DNA of 64,000 bases from Lactococcus lactis (GTDB lineage: Bacteria; Bacillota; Bacilli; Lactobacillales; Streptococcaceae), in contig NZ_CP118969.1 in assembly GCF_029023865.1 (NCBI RefSeq), positions 2,418,001 to 2,482,000 on the forward strand, given 5' to 3'. The position numbers were made by a program, and so were the translations under genes. The notes beneath the pieces are model-generated. The model was not told the DNA's origin. It worked only from the letters and a program-made list of their open reading frames with translations, and ran no database searches. Below are positions 42,641-51,889 of this stretch, one piece after another. Positions within the stretch are counted from its first letter, which is position 1. Each line of letters opens with the position of its first letter.

Positions 42641-45280
42641 TTAATAAGCTTGAGCAGTTTCCATTTCTGACTCTCTTTCTGATTCTTCGACTGAATTGGA
42701 AGTAGTGTTCATTCTCTTTTTAGCCGTGGTCATCATTAAGCGGATCCTATTCAATTGATTGACCGCAGAAACTCCTGGGTCATAATCAATGGGAGCGAGA
42801 TTGGCTCCTGGGTACTGACGACGAAGTTCTTTCATCATTCCTTTACCAACGATATGGTTAGGAAGACAACCAAATGGTTGAAGACAAATGATATTGTGCA
42901 CCCCTTTTTGCAAGAGTTCAATCATTTCGCCAGTGAGGAACCAACCCTCACCTGTATGATTCCCAATTGAAATCACTTCTTCAGTTGATGCTGCAATATC
43001 ATAAATTGATTCAATAGAATCAAAGCGTTTTGAGGCTTTCAAGGCTTTATTCATTGGTTTTTCTAACATATTAATAATACCAATGAAAGTTTTAGCCATG
43101 AGTTTATTTTTCTTACTAAAGCCAATCTCATCTGCTTTCCAGATTTGATTGTACAAGCTATAGTTCATGAAGCCAATTAAATCAAGAACAACTGCTTCGC
43201 CGCCCTCTTCTTCAATTATTGACACAATATCATCATTTGCTGTTTTACTATATTTAACCAAAATTTCACCGACAACACCCACTCGTGGTTTTTGAATATC
43301 CAAAAGTTCAATTTGGTCAAATTCGGCAACAATTTTTTTCATGTTACGATTAAATTCAAAAATTGATCCAGATTCTACATTTTTCCGAGCTTTTTCTAAC
43401 CATTTCGCATGTAATTCATTGACAGAACCTTCAGTGGCTTCATACGGTCGAGTACGATAAACGACTCTTTCAAATAAATCTCCATAAAGAACTGCAATCA
43501 TAAAGCGTGTTAAAAGTGGAACTGTGAATTTAAATCCTTTTTCTGTTCCTTGATTCCCCATTGATAGGGAAACGACAGGTACTTGTGGGAAACCTGCATC
43601 AATTAGAGCTTTACGCAATAAAGGAATATAGTTTGTTGCGCGACATCCCCCACCTGTTTGAGTCATCATGACCGAAGTATTATCAAGGTCATACTCTCCT
43701 GACTGGAGAGCTTCAATGAGCTGACCTATTGTAATAATCGCTGGATAACATGAGTCATTATTAACAAATTTCAACCCATTATTGACAGAAGTATTGCTTT
43801 CTGGTAGAGAAACGACATTATATCCCGCAGCGGCAAAAGCTGTATCTAATAGCCCTTCTTGGTGAATTGGTGACAACATTGGTAAAAGAAGAGTGTGTTT
43901 TTTTGCCATTTCTTTTGTGAAAGCTGGTGTTTCTTGTACTAATTCGTGAACTTCGGTGCTTGCTTCAATATTATGACGCACGCGCTCTGAAACTGCTGCT
44001 TTCAGACTACGTAAACGGATCCGAACAGCTCCCATGTTTGATCCTTCGTCAATTTTCAAGACGGTATAAAGCTTATTGTGTCCACGCATGATTTCTTCTA
44101 CTTGGTCTGTCGTTACGGCATCAAGACCACAACCAAAGGAATTAAGTTGAACAAGTTCTAGATTTTTATTTTTACAAACAACATTTGCAGCTGCATAAAG
44201 GCGGCTATGGTAAACCCATTGATTGACCACACGCAGGCCAGAAACTTCGGCTAAATGACTAATAGAATCCTCAGTCAAAACGTGGAAACCTTCTTGAGTG
44301 ATGATGTCAGCAATTCCATGATTGATTTCTGGGTCCAAATGATAAGGACGTCCAGCGAGAACAATGGCTTTTTCATTATTTAAATTAATTTGCATGAGCA
44401 GCTCTTCTGCTTTAAGGCGCAAATCTTCTTTAAATTTATCCATTTCTTCAAAGCCATGTTGGACGGCAGCTTGTACTTCCGTAAGATTGACAGAAATCCC
44501 TTGGGCGGTTAAAGCCTTATGAACATTAACAGCTACTCCTTCCGGATTGGCTAGATTAATGAAAGGATGAAGATAATTAACTTGCCCTTCACGAATTTCA
44601 TCGATATTATTTTTAAGAACTTCAGGGTAAGATTGCACAATCGGACAGTTGAAATGGTTTTGAGCATTTTTTTGTTCTTCTTGTTCAAAAAGGACAGATG
44701 GATAGAAGATATTTGGAACGCCTTGTTTAATCAAAGCCATAATATGTCCGTGACTCATTTTTGCCGGATAGCATACCGTATCTGAAGGAATGGTTTCAAT
44801 TCCCTCTTCAAAGAGTTCTTTATCAGAGCGAGGGCTTAAAACAACACGGAATCCAAGGTCTGTCAGCATCGTGTGCCAAAGCGGATAGTTTTCATACATA
44901 TTGAGTACACGTGGTATCCCAATTTCTCCTCTGGTTTGTTTTTTCTTGCTTAAGCTATGGTAACAGAAAAGTTTTTTATACTTGTAATCAACTAAGTTAA
45001 CTTTTTTATCCTTTTTAGCGACTTTAACTTTTGTAGCTTTTTCGGCACCACGTTCGCAACGGTTCCCAGTTACAAACTTATTCCCATCATTGAAGACCGT
45101 TAGGGTCATTTTACAGTTATTTTCGCAAAGTCCACAGACCATAAATTCTTTATGAGTTGTGAATTTTTCTAATTCATCAGGTTTTAGAATTTCTGATTCT
45201 TTATTTGCTTCTTGGTTATCTAAGGAAATCAAAGCACAACCGTAAGCTCCCATTAATCCTGCGATACTTGGACGAACCAC
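42641..45280 (-). CDS. C-terminal part of split acyl-CoA dehydratase activase-type protein
   Basis: 879 codons from a GTG at 45280 without a Shine-Dalgarno. The frame is open 28 codons further up to an in-frame TAA at 45365-45367 and continues the frame of the upstream gene. It contains a cysteine cluster (VCGLCENNCKM, then NRCERG) and long segments like 2-hydroxyacyl-CoA dehydratase D-component and DUF2229 proteins (DTVCYPAKMSHGHI, AGRPYHLDPEINHGI, FGCGLDAVTTDQ, QTGGGCRATNY, LQPFGCLPNHIVGKGM). Together with 45365-46951 it forms one 1436-codon gene. Translation probably depends on read-through or poor internal initiation, so the product may be absent. Confidence 0.85.
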   Translation of the reverse strand: MVRPSIAGLMGAYGCALISLDNQEANKESEILKPDELEKFTTHKEFMVCGLCENNCKMTLTVFNDGNKFVTGNRCERGAEKATKVKVAKKDKKVNLVDYKYKKLFCYHSLSKKKQTRGEIGIPRVLNMYENYPLWHTMLTDLGFRVVLSPRSDKELFEEGIETIPSDTVCYPAKMSHGHIMALIKQGVPNIFYPSVLFEQEEQKNAQNHFNCPIVQSYPEVLKNNIDEIREGQVNYLHPFINLANPEGVAVNVHKALTAQGISVNLTEVQAAVQHGFEEMDKFKEDLRLKAEELLMQINLNNEKAIVLAGRPYHLDPEINHGIADIITQEGFHVLTEDSISHLAEVSGLRVVNQWVYHSRLYAAANVVCKNKNLELVQLNSFGCGLDAVTTDQVEEIMRGHNKLYTVLKIDEGSNMGAVRIRLRSLKAAVSERVRHNIEASTEVHELVQETPAFTKEMAKKHTLLLPMLSPIHQEGLLDTAFAAAGYNVVSLPESNTSVNNGLKFVNNDSCYPAIITIGQLIEALQSGEYDLDNTSVMMTQTGGGCRATNYIPLLRKALIDAGFPQVPVVSLSMGNQGTEKGFKFTVPLLTRFMIAVLYGDLFERVVYRTRPYEATEGSVNELHAKWLEKARKNVESGSIFEFNRNMKKIVAEFDQIELLDIQKPRVGVVGEILVKYSKTANDDIVSIIEEEGGEAVVLDLIGFMNYSLYNQIWKADEIGFSKKNKLMAKTFIGIINMLEKPMNKALKASKRFDSIESIYDIAASTEEVISIGNHTGEGWFLTGEMIELLQKGVHNIICLQPFGCLPNHIVGKGMMKELRRQYPGANLAPIDYDPGVSAVNQLNRIRLMMTTAKKRMNTTSNSVEESERESEMETAQAY

Positions 45281-45364
45281 TTCGCGCTCAGAAATTTTTT
45301 CAAAAGCACGTAGAACGGCTTCATTGTAAAAAGTTCCCCCTTGAACAACGATTTTCTTACCAAG

Positions 45365-46951
45365 TTATTCTGGACGTTTTACTTTTATAACTTTATATAG
45401 AGCATTTTTAATGACACTGTATGAAAGACCTGCGGAAATATCTCCAACAGTCGCTCCTTCTTTTTGAACTTGTTTTACTTTTGAGTTCATGAAGACGGTA
45501 CAACGAGAACCCAAGTTAACTGGATGCTCAGCCAAAAGTGCTTTTTGTGAAAATTCACGAACATCATGTTTTAGTGAATGGGCAAAGGTTTCAATGAATG
45601 AACCACAACCTGATGAACAAGCTTCATTAAGTTGAATACTTGATAGAGCACCATCACGAATCCGCATAGCTTTCATATCTTGTCCACCAATATCAAGAAT
45701 GAAATCTACTCCTGGATTGAAATAATCAGCGGCCTTATAATGAGCCATTGTTTCAACTTCACCATAATCAACATGAAGTCCTGCTTTAATCAGGTGTTCT
45801 CCATACCCCGTTACTGTTGATTTTGCAATATAGACGTCCGCTGGAAGTTTAGCATAGACATCTTTTAAAATATTAATGACAGATTCAAGCGGTTCTCCAT
45901 TGTTAGAACCATAATGGTCATAAAGAATATTTCCTTCATCATCAATAAGAACAACTTTTGTTGTGGTTGAGCCGGCATCAATTCCTAAGAAGGCAGCTCC
46001 ATGATGTTCAGACAGGTTCTTATAGTTAGCTGTTGCTTTGGCATGACGCGTCCGAAATTCATCAAGTTCTGCTTGATTTTCAAAAAGTTTATCCATTGTA
46101 TCTTGTGGAATTAAGCTGTCTGAATCATCATTTTCTAAACTATGAATTAAATCAGTTGCTGTTTTCTGACTTGTTTCTTCATAGAGCGCAGCTCCCATTG
46201 CCACAAAAAGTTGTGGATTTTCTGGGAAGATAATATTTTCTTCTTTTAAATCCAAGGTTTCGATGAAACGTTTGCGTAATTCACTCATAAAGAAAAGCGG
46301 ACCGCCTAGAAAGGCTACACTTCCTTTGATTTTTCGTCCACTTGCTAAACCAGCAATGGTTTGATTGACAACGGCTTGAAAAATACTAGCAGCAATATCT
46401 TCACGACGCACCCCTTCATTTAACAGCGGTTGAACGTCTGTCTTGGCAAAAACGCCACAGCGTGATGCTATCGGATAGAGTTTTTCGTAGTTTTTAGCTA
46501 ACTCATTGACACCATTGGCATCAACTTTCAAAAGGGCTGCCATTTGGTCAATGAAAGCACCTGTCCCACCGGCACATGTTCCGTTCATACGTAATTCTTG
46601 AGTTCCGTTATCAAAAAAGGTCATCTTGGCATCTTCACCACCAAGCTCAATCATCACGTCTGTTTGGGGAATGAATTTTTCAATGGTAATTGATGAAGCG
46701 ATAACTTCTTGAACAAAAGGAACATCAATGACTTCCGCAAGTCCCATTCCTCCTGAGCCGGTAATGGCTAGTTCTAGATTTAAATCTCCATGTTCTTCTA
46801 TAAAATCTTTGAATACTTTGATGGTTGCTGCTTTCACATCTGAAAAATGGCGCTCATAGCGTGAGAAAATGAGCTTAAAATTTTCGTCAAAAACGACGAG
46901 TTTTACTGTGGTTGATCCAACGTCAATCCCTGTTTTATAAATTTGTGTCAA
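45365..46951 (-). CDS. N-terminal part of split acyl-CoA dehydratase activase-type protein (BcrAD/BadFG ATPase)
   Basis: 528 residues from a TTG at 46951 behind AGGAG. Two ASKHA/BcrAD-BadFG ATPase modules are visible: [16 protein letters not shown] with [15 protein letters not shown] and [11 protein letters not shown], then [18 protein letters not shown] with [12 protein letters not shown] and [13 protein letters not shown] (the Cys of the 4Fe-4S site in HgdC-like activators). Activators of this class use ATP to drive electrons into dehydratases or related enzymes. It ends RPE-TAA where the frame continues as LGKKIVVQGGTFYNEAV, so a GAA-to-TAA change is the simplest explanation. A TetR regulator is divergent. 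Confidence 0.88.
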   Translation of the reverse strand: MTQIYKTGIDVGSTTVKLVVFDENFKLIFSRYERHFSDVKAATIKVFKDFIEEHGDLNLELAITGSGGMGLAEVIDVPFVQEVIASSITIEKFIPQTDVMIELGGEDAKMTFFDNGTQELRMNGTCAGGTGAFIDQMAALLKVDANGVNELAKNYEKLYPIASRCGVFAKTDVQPLLNEGVRREDIAASIFQAVVNQTIAGLASGRKIKGSVAFLGGPLFFMSELRKRFIETLDLKEENIIFPENPQLFVAMGAALYEETSQKTATDLIHSLENDDSDSLIPQDTMDKLFENQAELDEFRTRHAKATANYKNLSEHHGAAFLGIDAGSTTTKVVLIDDEGNILYDHYGSNNGEPLESVINILKDVYAKLPADVYIAKSTVTGYGEHLIKAGLHVDYGEVETMAHYKAADYFNPGVDFILDIGGQDMKAMRIRDGALSSIQLNEACSSGCGSFIETFAHSLKHDVREFSQKALLAEHPVNLGSRCTVFMNSKVKQVQKEGATVGDISAGLSYSVIKNALYKVIKVKRPE

Positions 46952-46980
46952 GATGGTCTCCTAGTTATGTGAGAAATATC

Positions 46981-47340
46981 ACTTGAACAAGTCCGCTAAG
47001 CTCTTAATATTTTTTTCGGCAAGTTAAATTTGAAATCTAACTTATCTTTTGGAGGCAGAATTTTGATAAAAAGTAATTTAGACGGTCTGTTGCTTATCTT
47101 ATTATATGTTCATTTTATCATTTGTTATAAGAAAAGCAACCAGCAAAAAGGGCGTGGTTGTCACATAAACGACAATTCAAAACAAGCTGTTGATTATGTT
47201 AAAAGACTTTGACATCGAATGACAAAATGTTTTGACTAAATTCTTTAATGACTTTAATCTATTTTTTGATTATAATGGAGTTAAATAGTACAATGTGAAA
47301 AATTAGACAAAACAGTCTATCGGACTGGGTCTTTTTAAAA
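46981..47340. promoter_or_regulatory. Divergent control region of activase and TetR genes
   Basis: The 407-bp gap holds a perfect 12-bp palindrome ACTTGAACAAGT (46981-46992) close to the activase start, a candidate TetR operator, and a TATAAT (47271-47276) with ATGACT 17 bases upstream for the TetR gene. A 60-codon frame at 47030-47212 lacks a Shine-Dalgarno and looks random. Nothing else was recognised. Confidence 0.45.
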
Positions 47341-47358
47341 CTGGAAAGATGGTTTTTT

Positions 47359-47973
47359 ATGGTTAAATCAGATGATTTACGTGTGAAACGAACGAGAAAA
47401 TTGATTAGTCAGGCTTTTTTTGGTTTGTTACGCAAGAAAAAATTTGAAAAGATTTCAATTCAAGAAATTGCCGATTCAGCCATGATTAATCGGGCAACTT
47501 TTTATGCTCATTATGCTGACAAACAAGATTTATATGATAGTTTGATTGACCAATTTTTAGCTAGCTTCACTGGCATTTTAGATGAACAAAATTTGGTTGA
47601 TGGTAACAATGTTCATGTCAAAGAAATTGAAACTGTCTTGAGTCGTTTCTATGAATTTGTTCGCGATAATCCTGAAATTGCACAAATGATTACTGACAGA
47701 GCGCATGATCAACGATTAAAAAATCGATTTCTGGAGATTTTATCTGAACGCTATACCGAGTTATTTGAAAAACTGGAAGTTAGAGAAAAAGATGTTGTGG
47801 TTCCCAATGATTTTGTAATTTCTTACATCAGCTCGATTTTGGTGGGAACTTTAGACTGGTGGGTCAGCACTTCTACACAAATGTCTGCCAAAGATTTTGC
47901 TCATTTGATTATCAAATTAATTTCTAATGGCCATTTGACCGTCCTTGGGGTCAATATTAATCGCGAAAATTAA
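47359..47973 (+). CDS. TetR-family transcriptional regulator
   Basis: 204 residues. N-terminal HTH: TRKLISQAFFGLLRKKKFEK then ISIQEIADSAMINRATFYAHY (about 30-50), and a C-terminal ligand/dimer domain with SSILVGTLDWWVSTS. The DhaS-like arrangement and divergent position suggest it controls the activase gene. The ATG at 47359 has a weak Shine-Dalgarno. Confidence 0.9.
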   Translation: MVKSDDLRVKRTRKLISQAFFGLLRKKKFEKISIQEIADSAMINRATFYAHYADKQDLYDSLIDQFLASFTGILDEQNLVDGNNVHVKEIETVLSRFYEFVRDNPEIAQMITDRAHDQRLKNRFLEILSERYTELFEKLEVREKDVVVPNDFVISYISSILVGTLDWWVSTSTQMSAKDFAHLIIKLISNGHLTVLGVNINREN

Positions 47974-48052
47974 AAAAGTTACTGATGAAACTTCTAGGAT
48001 AGCCGTTGTTTTTTAACTTACGGATACCTTCGAATTTTCATCAGTAACTTTT
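47973..48052. terminator. Long inverted repeat between TetR gene and rsuA
   Basis: AAAAAGTTACTGATGAAA is mirrored by TTTTCATCAGTAACTTTTT around a 40-base loop; T-runs on both sides serve both converging genes. Confidence 0.7.
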
Positions 48053-48780
48053 TATTTTTTCAAATTTTCTATTTCTTCGGTTGTTAAAGGACGATAGGCT
48101 CCTAGCGCTAAATCTGAATCCAATGCTAAATTGCCCATCCGAATGCGTTTGAGATAGAGAACGTACATTTCAACAGCTTCAAACATCCGTTTGACTTGAT
48201 GAAATTTTCCTTCATGAATAATCACACGAATTTCACTAATCCAGCCAGATTGACTCTCCCCTTTGTAAATATTTTCAATGAATAATTCTCCTGGTCGTGC
48301 TTTTTCTCCATTTTTTAGAGTCAAGCCCTCAGCAAATTTATTGACAATTTCGTCAGTAACTTTTCCATCAATTCGCGCAAAGTATTCTTTTTCAACATGC
48401 TTTTTGGGTTGAGTTAAATCATGTCCCAATGCTCCGTCATTCGTTAAAATTAAAAGTCCCTCAGTATTTTTATCTAAACGTCCGACTGGAAAAATATCCT
48501 CACGAAAATCTTTTTCCGATAATAATTGAACAACTGTCTTAAAAAGATTATCTTTTGTTGCAGAAACAAGACCTTGCGGTTTATTTAATAAGTAATAATA
48601 ATATTCTTGGTAATCTAAAATCTCACCATCAAAGGCGACTTGTCTAGAATTCTTGTCTACTTGAAACCTGCCGTCTCGCTGAACTTCCCCAGCAACTGTC
48701 ACGCGCCCTTTTTTCAATAGAATTTTGACTTCACTACGGCTTCCGAGGCCACTTTCTGCTAAAAATTTATCTAGTCTCAT
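48052..48780 (-). CDS. rsuA: 16S rRNA pseudouridine synthase (RsuA family)
   Basis: 242 residues. S4-like N-terminal domain (MRLDKFLAESGLGSRSEVKI), then the synthase with YYYLLNKPQGLVSA and the catalytic motif FPVGRLDKNTEGLLILTNDG (Asp in RLDKNTEG). RsuA/RluB/RluE members modify rRNA; the short S4 domain and length favour RsuA (Psi516 of 16S rRNA). The ATG at 48780 is the family start; the 31-codon extension runs over ACTGACAGA repeats. Confidence 0.9.
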   Translation of the reverse strand: MRLDKFLAESGLGSRSEVKILLKKGRVTVAGEVQRDGRFQVDKNSRQVAFDGEILDYQEYYYYLLNKPQGLVSATKDNLFKTVVQLLSEKDFREDIFPVGRLDKNTEGLLILTNDGALGHDLTQPKKHVEKEYFARIDGKVTDEIVNKFAEGLTLKNGEKARPGELFIENIYKGESQSGWISEIRVIIHEGKFHQVKRMFEAVEMYVLYLKRIRMGNLALDSDLALGAYRPLTTEEIENLKK

Positions 48781-48803
48781 GTCTTTTATTATATCAGATT
48801 TTG

Positions 48804-48872
48804 CTGACAGGTCTGTCAGTAAAATAATGGAAAAAAAGTTACTGACAGAATTTCTGTCAGTAATTTTTCTCA
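48804..48872. repeat. Inverted TTACTGACAGAA arms before the hypothetical gene
   Basis: GCTGACAGGTCTGTCAGTAA (48803-48822) and TTACTGACAGAA-TTTCTGTCAGTAA (48838-48864) form two hairpins; the second is followed by TTTTT on the plus strand and preceded by AAAAA, so it can end the minus-strand gene that stops at 48876. Confidence 0.65.
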
Positions 48873-48875
48873 TTC

Positions 48876-49511
48876 TTATTCTCCATAAATATCTGCATCT
48901 GTCAGCTTAAAAATAATCATTGTTTCTGGTGGATATGCTGCCAATTGATTGGCAAAACTGTCATCATCATCTTTTTTGACTTTTGCTTTGATATTAATGG
49001 TCACTTTTTGATGTTCTTCAACAAGTGCGTCATAAAGTGTTTTTAAATCGGCAATATCTTGGCTGCTGGCTTTGGGTAAAATCGTATATTTGGTGTAATC
49101 TTTATCAAACCAAGAACCTTCTTTTTCAAAATCAACTGATGAATTTTCACGAATTTGCAATTTAGCTGAGATATCATAATCATAATCTTGCTGTTCAATC
49201 ATTTTAGCAATTTTTACCATTGATTCATAATCACCACTTGCTTTTAATTTCAAAGTGGCTTTATAAGGAATCCCAGCAAGCTCTAAGCGACCCGCAATCA
49301 TAAATGGGTCTGGCTCAGTTCCCTTGTCATCAAGTTGAGGTGGAGCAAAATTGACTGAGATTGAATAACCTTTTGTCAGTAATTGCTCATATTGCGTGAT
49401 GACTTCTTCTAATTCGAGTCCATCAATAAACTCATTAAATGTACGCTCAGTGAGTTTGTTATTTTCAGCGGCTTCTTCTTTTGGATAGATAATTTTTACT
49501 TGATAGGTCAT
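48876..49511 (-). CDS. Hypothetical protein, 211 residues
   Basis: Starts MTYQVKIIYPKEEAAENNKL at 49511. Soluble, acidic, with beta-rich periodic stretches (YSISVNFAPPQLDDKG, YKATLKLKASGDYESMVKI, YDISAKLQIRENSSVDFEKE). No family recognised and no signal peptide. It is divergent from mnmE and ends next to ACTGACAGA hairpins. A 30-codon in-frame extension upstream is rejected because it spans AT-rich promoter-like sequence. Confidence 0.7.
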   Translation of the reverse strand: MTYQVKIIYPKEEAAENNKLTERTFNEFIDGLELEEVITQYEQLLTKGYSISVNFAPPQLDDKGTEPDPFMIAGRLELAGIPYKATLKLKASGDYESMVKIAKMIEQQDYDYDISAKLQIRENSSVDFEKEGSWFDKDYTKYTILPKASSQDIADLKTLYDALVEEHQKVTINIKAKVKKDDDDSFANQLAAYPPETMIIFKLTDADIYGE

Positions 49512-49721
49512 ATCTACTATTATATCAAGATGTGAGCATAAATTGGGAAAATGCGAAGAAAAAATAGAAAATTTTTTGTTTCTATTTTTAGTCAGCATCA
49601 AAATTTATTTTTTTATCACTTTTTATTGGTGCAAACTCAATTATTATAGATTTTTATTTTTTATAAAAAAATAAATTAAATAGGCTAGGAAATTCAGCCT
49701 TTTTGCGTTAAAATAGTCTTT

Positions 49722-51089
49722 ATGACATTAACACAAGAATTTGATACGATTGCGGCGATTTCGACACCGCTTGGTGAAGGAGCAATTGCCATTGTTCGTT
49801 TATCAGGGACAGATGCCCTAAAAATTGCTCAATCTGTCTATAAAGGAAAAAATTTAACTCAAGTTGCTAGCCATACGATTAATTATGGCCATATTTTTGA
49901 AGAAAAACGTCTCGTTGACGAAGTCATGGTTTCAGTCATGCGTGCGCCTAAAACATTTACACGCGAGGATATTGTTGAAATAAATACGCATGGTGGAATT
50001 GCAGTCACACAAGAAATTTTGCAATTACTTTTACGTAATGGCGCAAGACTCGCTGAACCTGGCGAATTTACCAAACGTGCCTTTTTAAATGGACGAATTG
50101 ACTTGGCTCAGGCTGAATCTGTCATGGATTTAATTCGAGCTAAAACTGACAAAGCTGCCAACATTGCCGTAAAACAACTTGACGGAAGTCTTTCAAAAAT
50201 GATTAATAACATTCGTCAAGAGATTCTCGAAAGTTTGGCACAAGTCGAGGTCAATATTGACTATCCAGAGTATGATGATGTGGAAACAATGACTTCACAA
50301 ATGCTCCTTGAAAAAACGGCTCATTTTGAACAGCTTTTGGAAAATCTTTTATCAACAGCTAAACGCGGAAAAATTTTAAGAGAAGGTTTAAAAACGGCGA
50401 TTATTGGTCGGCCAAACGTTGGAAAATCAAGTTTACTTAATCAATTGCTTCGTGAAGAAAAAGCCATTGTCACTGATATTGCTGGAACAACGCGCGATGT
50501 CATTACTGAATTTGCCAATATTGGCGGTGTTCCTCTTGAACTAGTGGATACTGCTGGTATTCGTGAAACAGATGATTTAGTCGAAGCGATTGGGGTTGAA
50601 CGTTCTAAAAAAGCTTTGGCTGAAGCTGATTTAGTTTTACTCGTTTTAGATGCCTCAAATGAATTGACTGACAAAGATTTAGAGCTCTTAGAACTGTCTA
50701 AAAATTCAAATCGCATTGTTCTACTCAACAAAACCGACCTGCCAGAAAAAATTGATAGCACTCAAATTTCTGGTGATTTTATCCGAATTTCAGCTCTTAA
50801 AAATGAAAACTTAAATGCTGTTGAAGAAAAAATCAATCAAATTTTCTTTGCCGGTGAAATTGAATCCAAAGATGCAACGGTATTATCTAATGCCCGCCAC
50901 ATTTCAATTGTTGAAGAAGCTTTGAAGGCTCTTAAAGAAGCAAACTCTGGGCTTGCTCTGGGCTTACCTGTTGATTTAATTCAAGTGGATGTCACACGTT
51001 GTTGGCAATTACTTGGAGAAATCACAGGGGAAGCTGCCCCAGATGAATTGATTACACAACTTTTTTCACAATTTTGTTTGGGAAAATAA
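49722..51089 (+). CDS. mnmE: tRNA modification GTPase MnmE
   Basis: 455 residues. N-terminal tetrahydrofolate-binding domain (starts [23 protein letters not shown]), helical domain, and an inserted G domain: GRPNVGKSS (about 229-237), [17 protein letters not shown]. The C-terminus is CLGK, the conserved C(I/L/V)GK motif. With MnmG it makes the (carboxymethyl)aminomethyl modification of U34 in tRNAs. A TAAAAT lies only 8 bases before the ATG and no Shine-Dalgarno is visible, so the message may be leaderless. Confidence 0.96.
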   Translation: MTLTQEFDTIAAISTPLGEGAIAIVRLSGTDALKIAQSVYKGKNLTQVASHTINYGHIFEEKRLVDEVMVSVMRAPKTFTREDIVEINTHGGIAVTQEILQLLLRNGARLAEPGEFTKRAFLNGRIDLAQAESVMDLIRAKTDKAANIAVKQLDGSLSKMINNIRQEILESLAQVEVNIDYPEYDDVETMTSQMLLEKTAHFEQLLENLLSTAKRGKILREGLKTAIIGRPNVGKSSLLNQLLREEKAIVTDIAGTTRDVITEFANIGGVPLELVDTAGIRETDDLVEAIGVERSKKALAEADLVLLVLDASNELTDKDLELLELSKNSNRIVLLNKTDLPEKIDSTQISGDFIRISALKNENLNAVEEKINQIFFAGEIESKDATVLSNARHISIVEEALKALKEANSGLALGLPVDLIQVDVTRCWQLLGEITGEAAPDELITQLFSQFCLGK

Positions 51090-51118
51090 AAAAGAGTTCA
51101 AATGAACTCTTTTTTTTA
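51089..51118 (+). terminator. Terminator after mnmE
   Basis: AGAGTTCA/TGAACTCT around AA with flanking A-run and T-run. Confidence 0.85.
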
Positions 51119-51139
51119 CTGACAGAAATTGGTCAATCA

Positions 51140-51889
51140 TCAAATCATCCCTTTAATTTCTGTCAGACATTTTCTAACAAACTGGTCAGTCATTCCACCG
51201 AAATAAGTTCCTTGAAAGTTTCGACCGTTAATCACGATTAATTTTTTATCGACACGATAAGCTCGAACGTATTTGGCAGCTTTTCCTACTTCTTCTTTAT
51301 CAAATATTTCTTCGATTTCAGTTCCAGCATTTTTAAGTAAAATTTTTAAATTACTTACTGACAGACTTGTCAGTAAAATATCTGGTTCTAAAAGTTGCAA
51401 AAGTTGCGGAAATTTCATCTTGAATTGTTCTTGTTGGCTCTTAGCTAAACCTGGCCAAACTGGATGTGTCGCAATTGGGGTAAACAAATCAATGTGTAAG
51501 GCTCGATTAATTTGATTTTCAGATTCTTTATAAGCTGAATCAAAAACAGGTAAAAATTTTGCTAACTGATTGAACCAAGGACTAGGATTGTATTCAAAAT
51601 ACCGATTGAGATTTGACTTGTAAGTTTCCAAATTTACTGACGAAAATTCTGTCAGTAATTTTTCATAACGTTGATTTTCACCAAATTCTGCATAAGAAGC
51701 ATTTTTACTGACCGTCAGTATTTTTAAGTCTGATTTTTCATATTTGGCTAAGTCACCAAACCACAAAAGTGGCATACTATTTGGAATCAAAACTTCTGAC
51801 AGCTCAGCTTTATTTTTTAAGTCGATAAAATCTGTCCACGTTTCTAAAATCAAGTGGTCTAATTTTTCATTATCCATTTTACTCATCAA
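51140..51889 (-). CDS. Hypothetical protein, possibly uracil-DNA-glycosylase-like
   Basis: 249 residues. The sequence runs like a nucleotide-processing alpha/beta fold: DLKILTVSKNASYAEFG, NRYFEYNPSPWFNQLAKFLP, THPVWPGLAKSQQ and LEPDILLTSLSVSNLKILLK. The W-F-N..L and P-(D)-hydrophobic strand pattern recalls the UDG superfamily, but catalytic motifs were not clear. Its ATG overlaps the recG stop by 4 bases, so the two are co-translated and a DNA-repair link is reasonable. The 5' part contains several TTACTGACAGA-type words within the coding sequence. Confidence 0.6.
   Translation of the reverse strand: MMSKMDNEKLDHLILETWTDFIDLKNKAELSEVLIPNSMPLLWFGDLAKYEKSDLKILTVSKNASYAEFGENQRYEKLLTEFSSVNLETYKSNLNRYFEYNPSPWFNQLAKFLPVFDSAYKESENQINRALHIDLFTPIATHPVWPGLAKSQQEQFKMKFPQLLQLLEPDILLTSLSVSNLKILLKNAGTEIEEIFDKEEVGKAAKYVRAYRVDKKLIVINGRNFQGTYFGGMTDQFVRKCLTEIKGMI

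Noticed and set aside
47030-47212. 60-codon frame between activase and TetR genes
   Set aside because: No Shine-Dalgarno, random composition and overlap with the likely control region.
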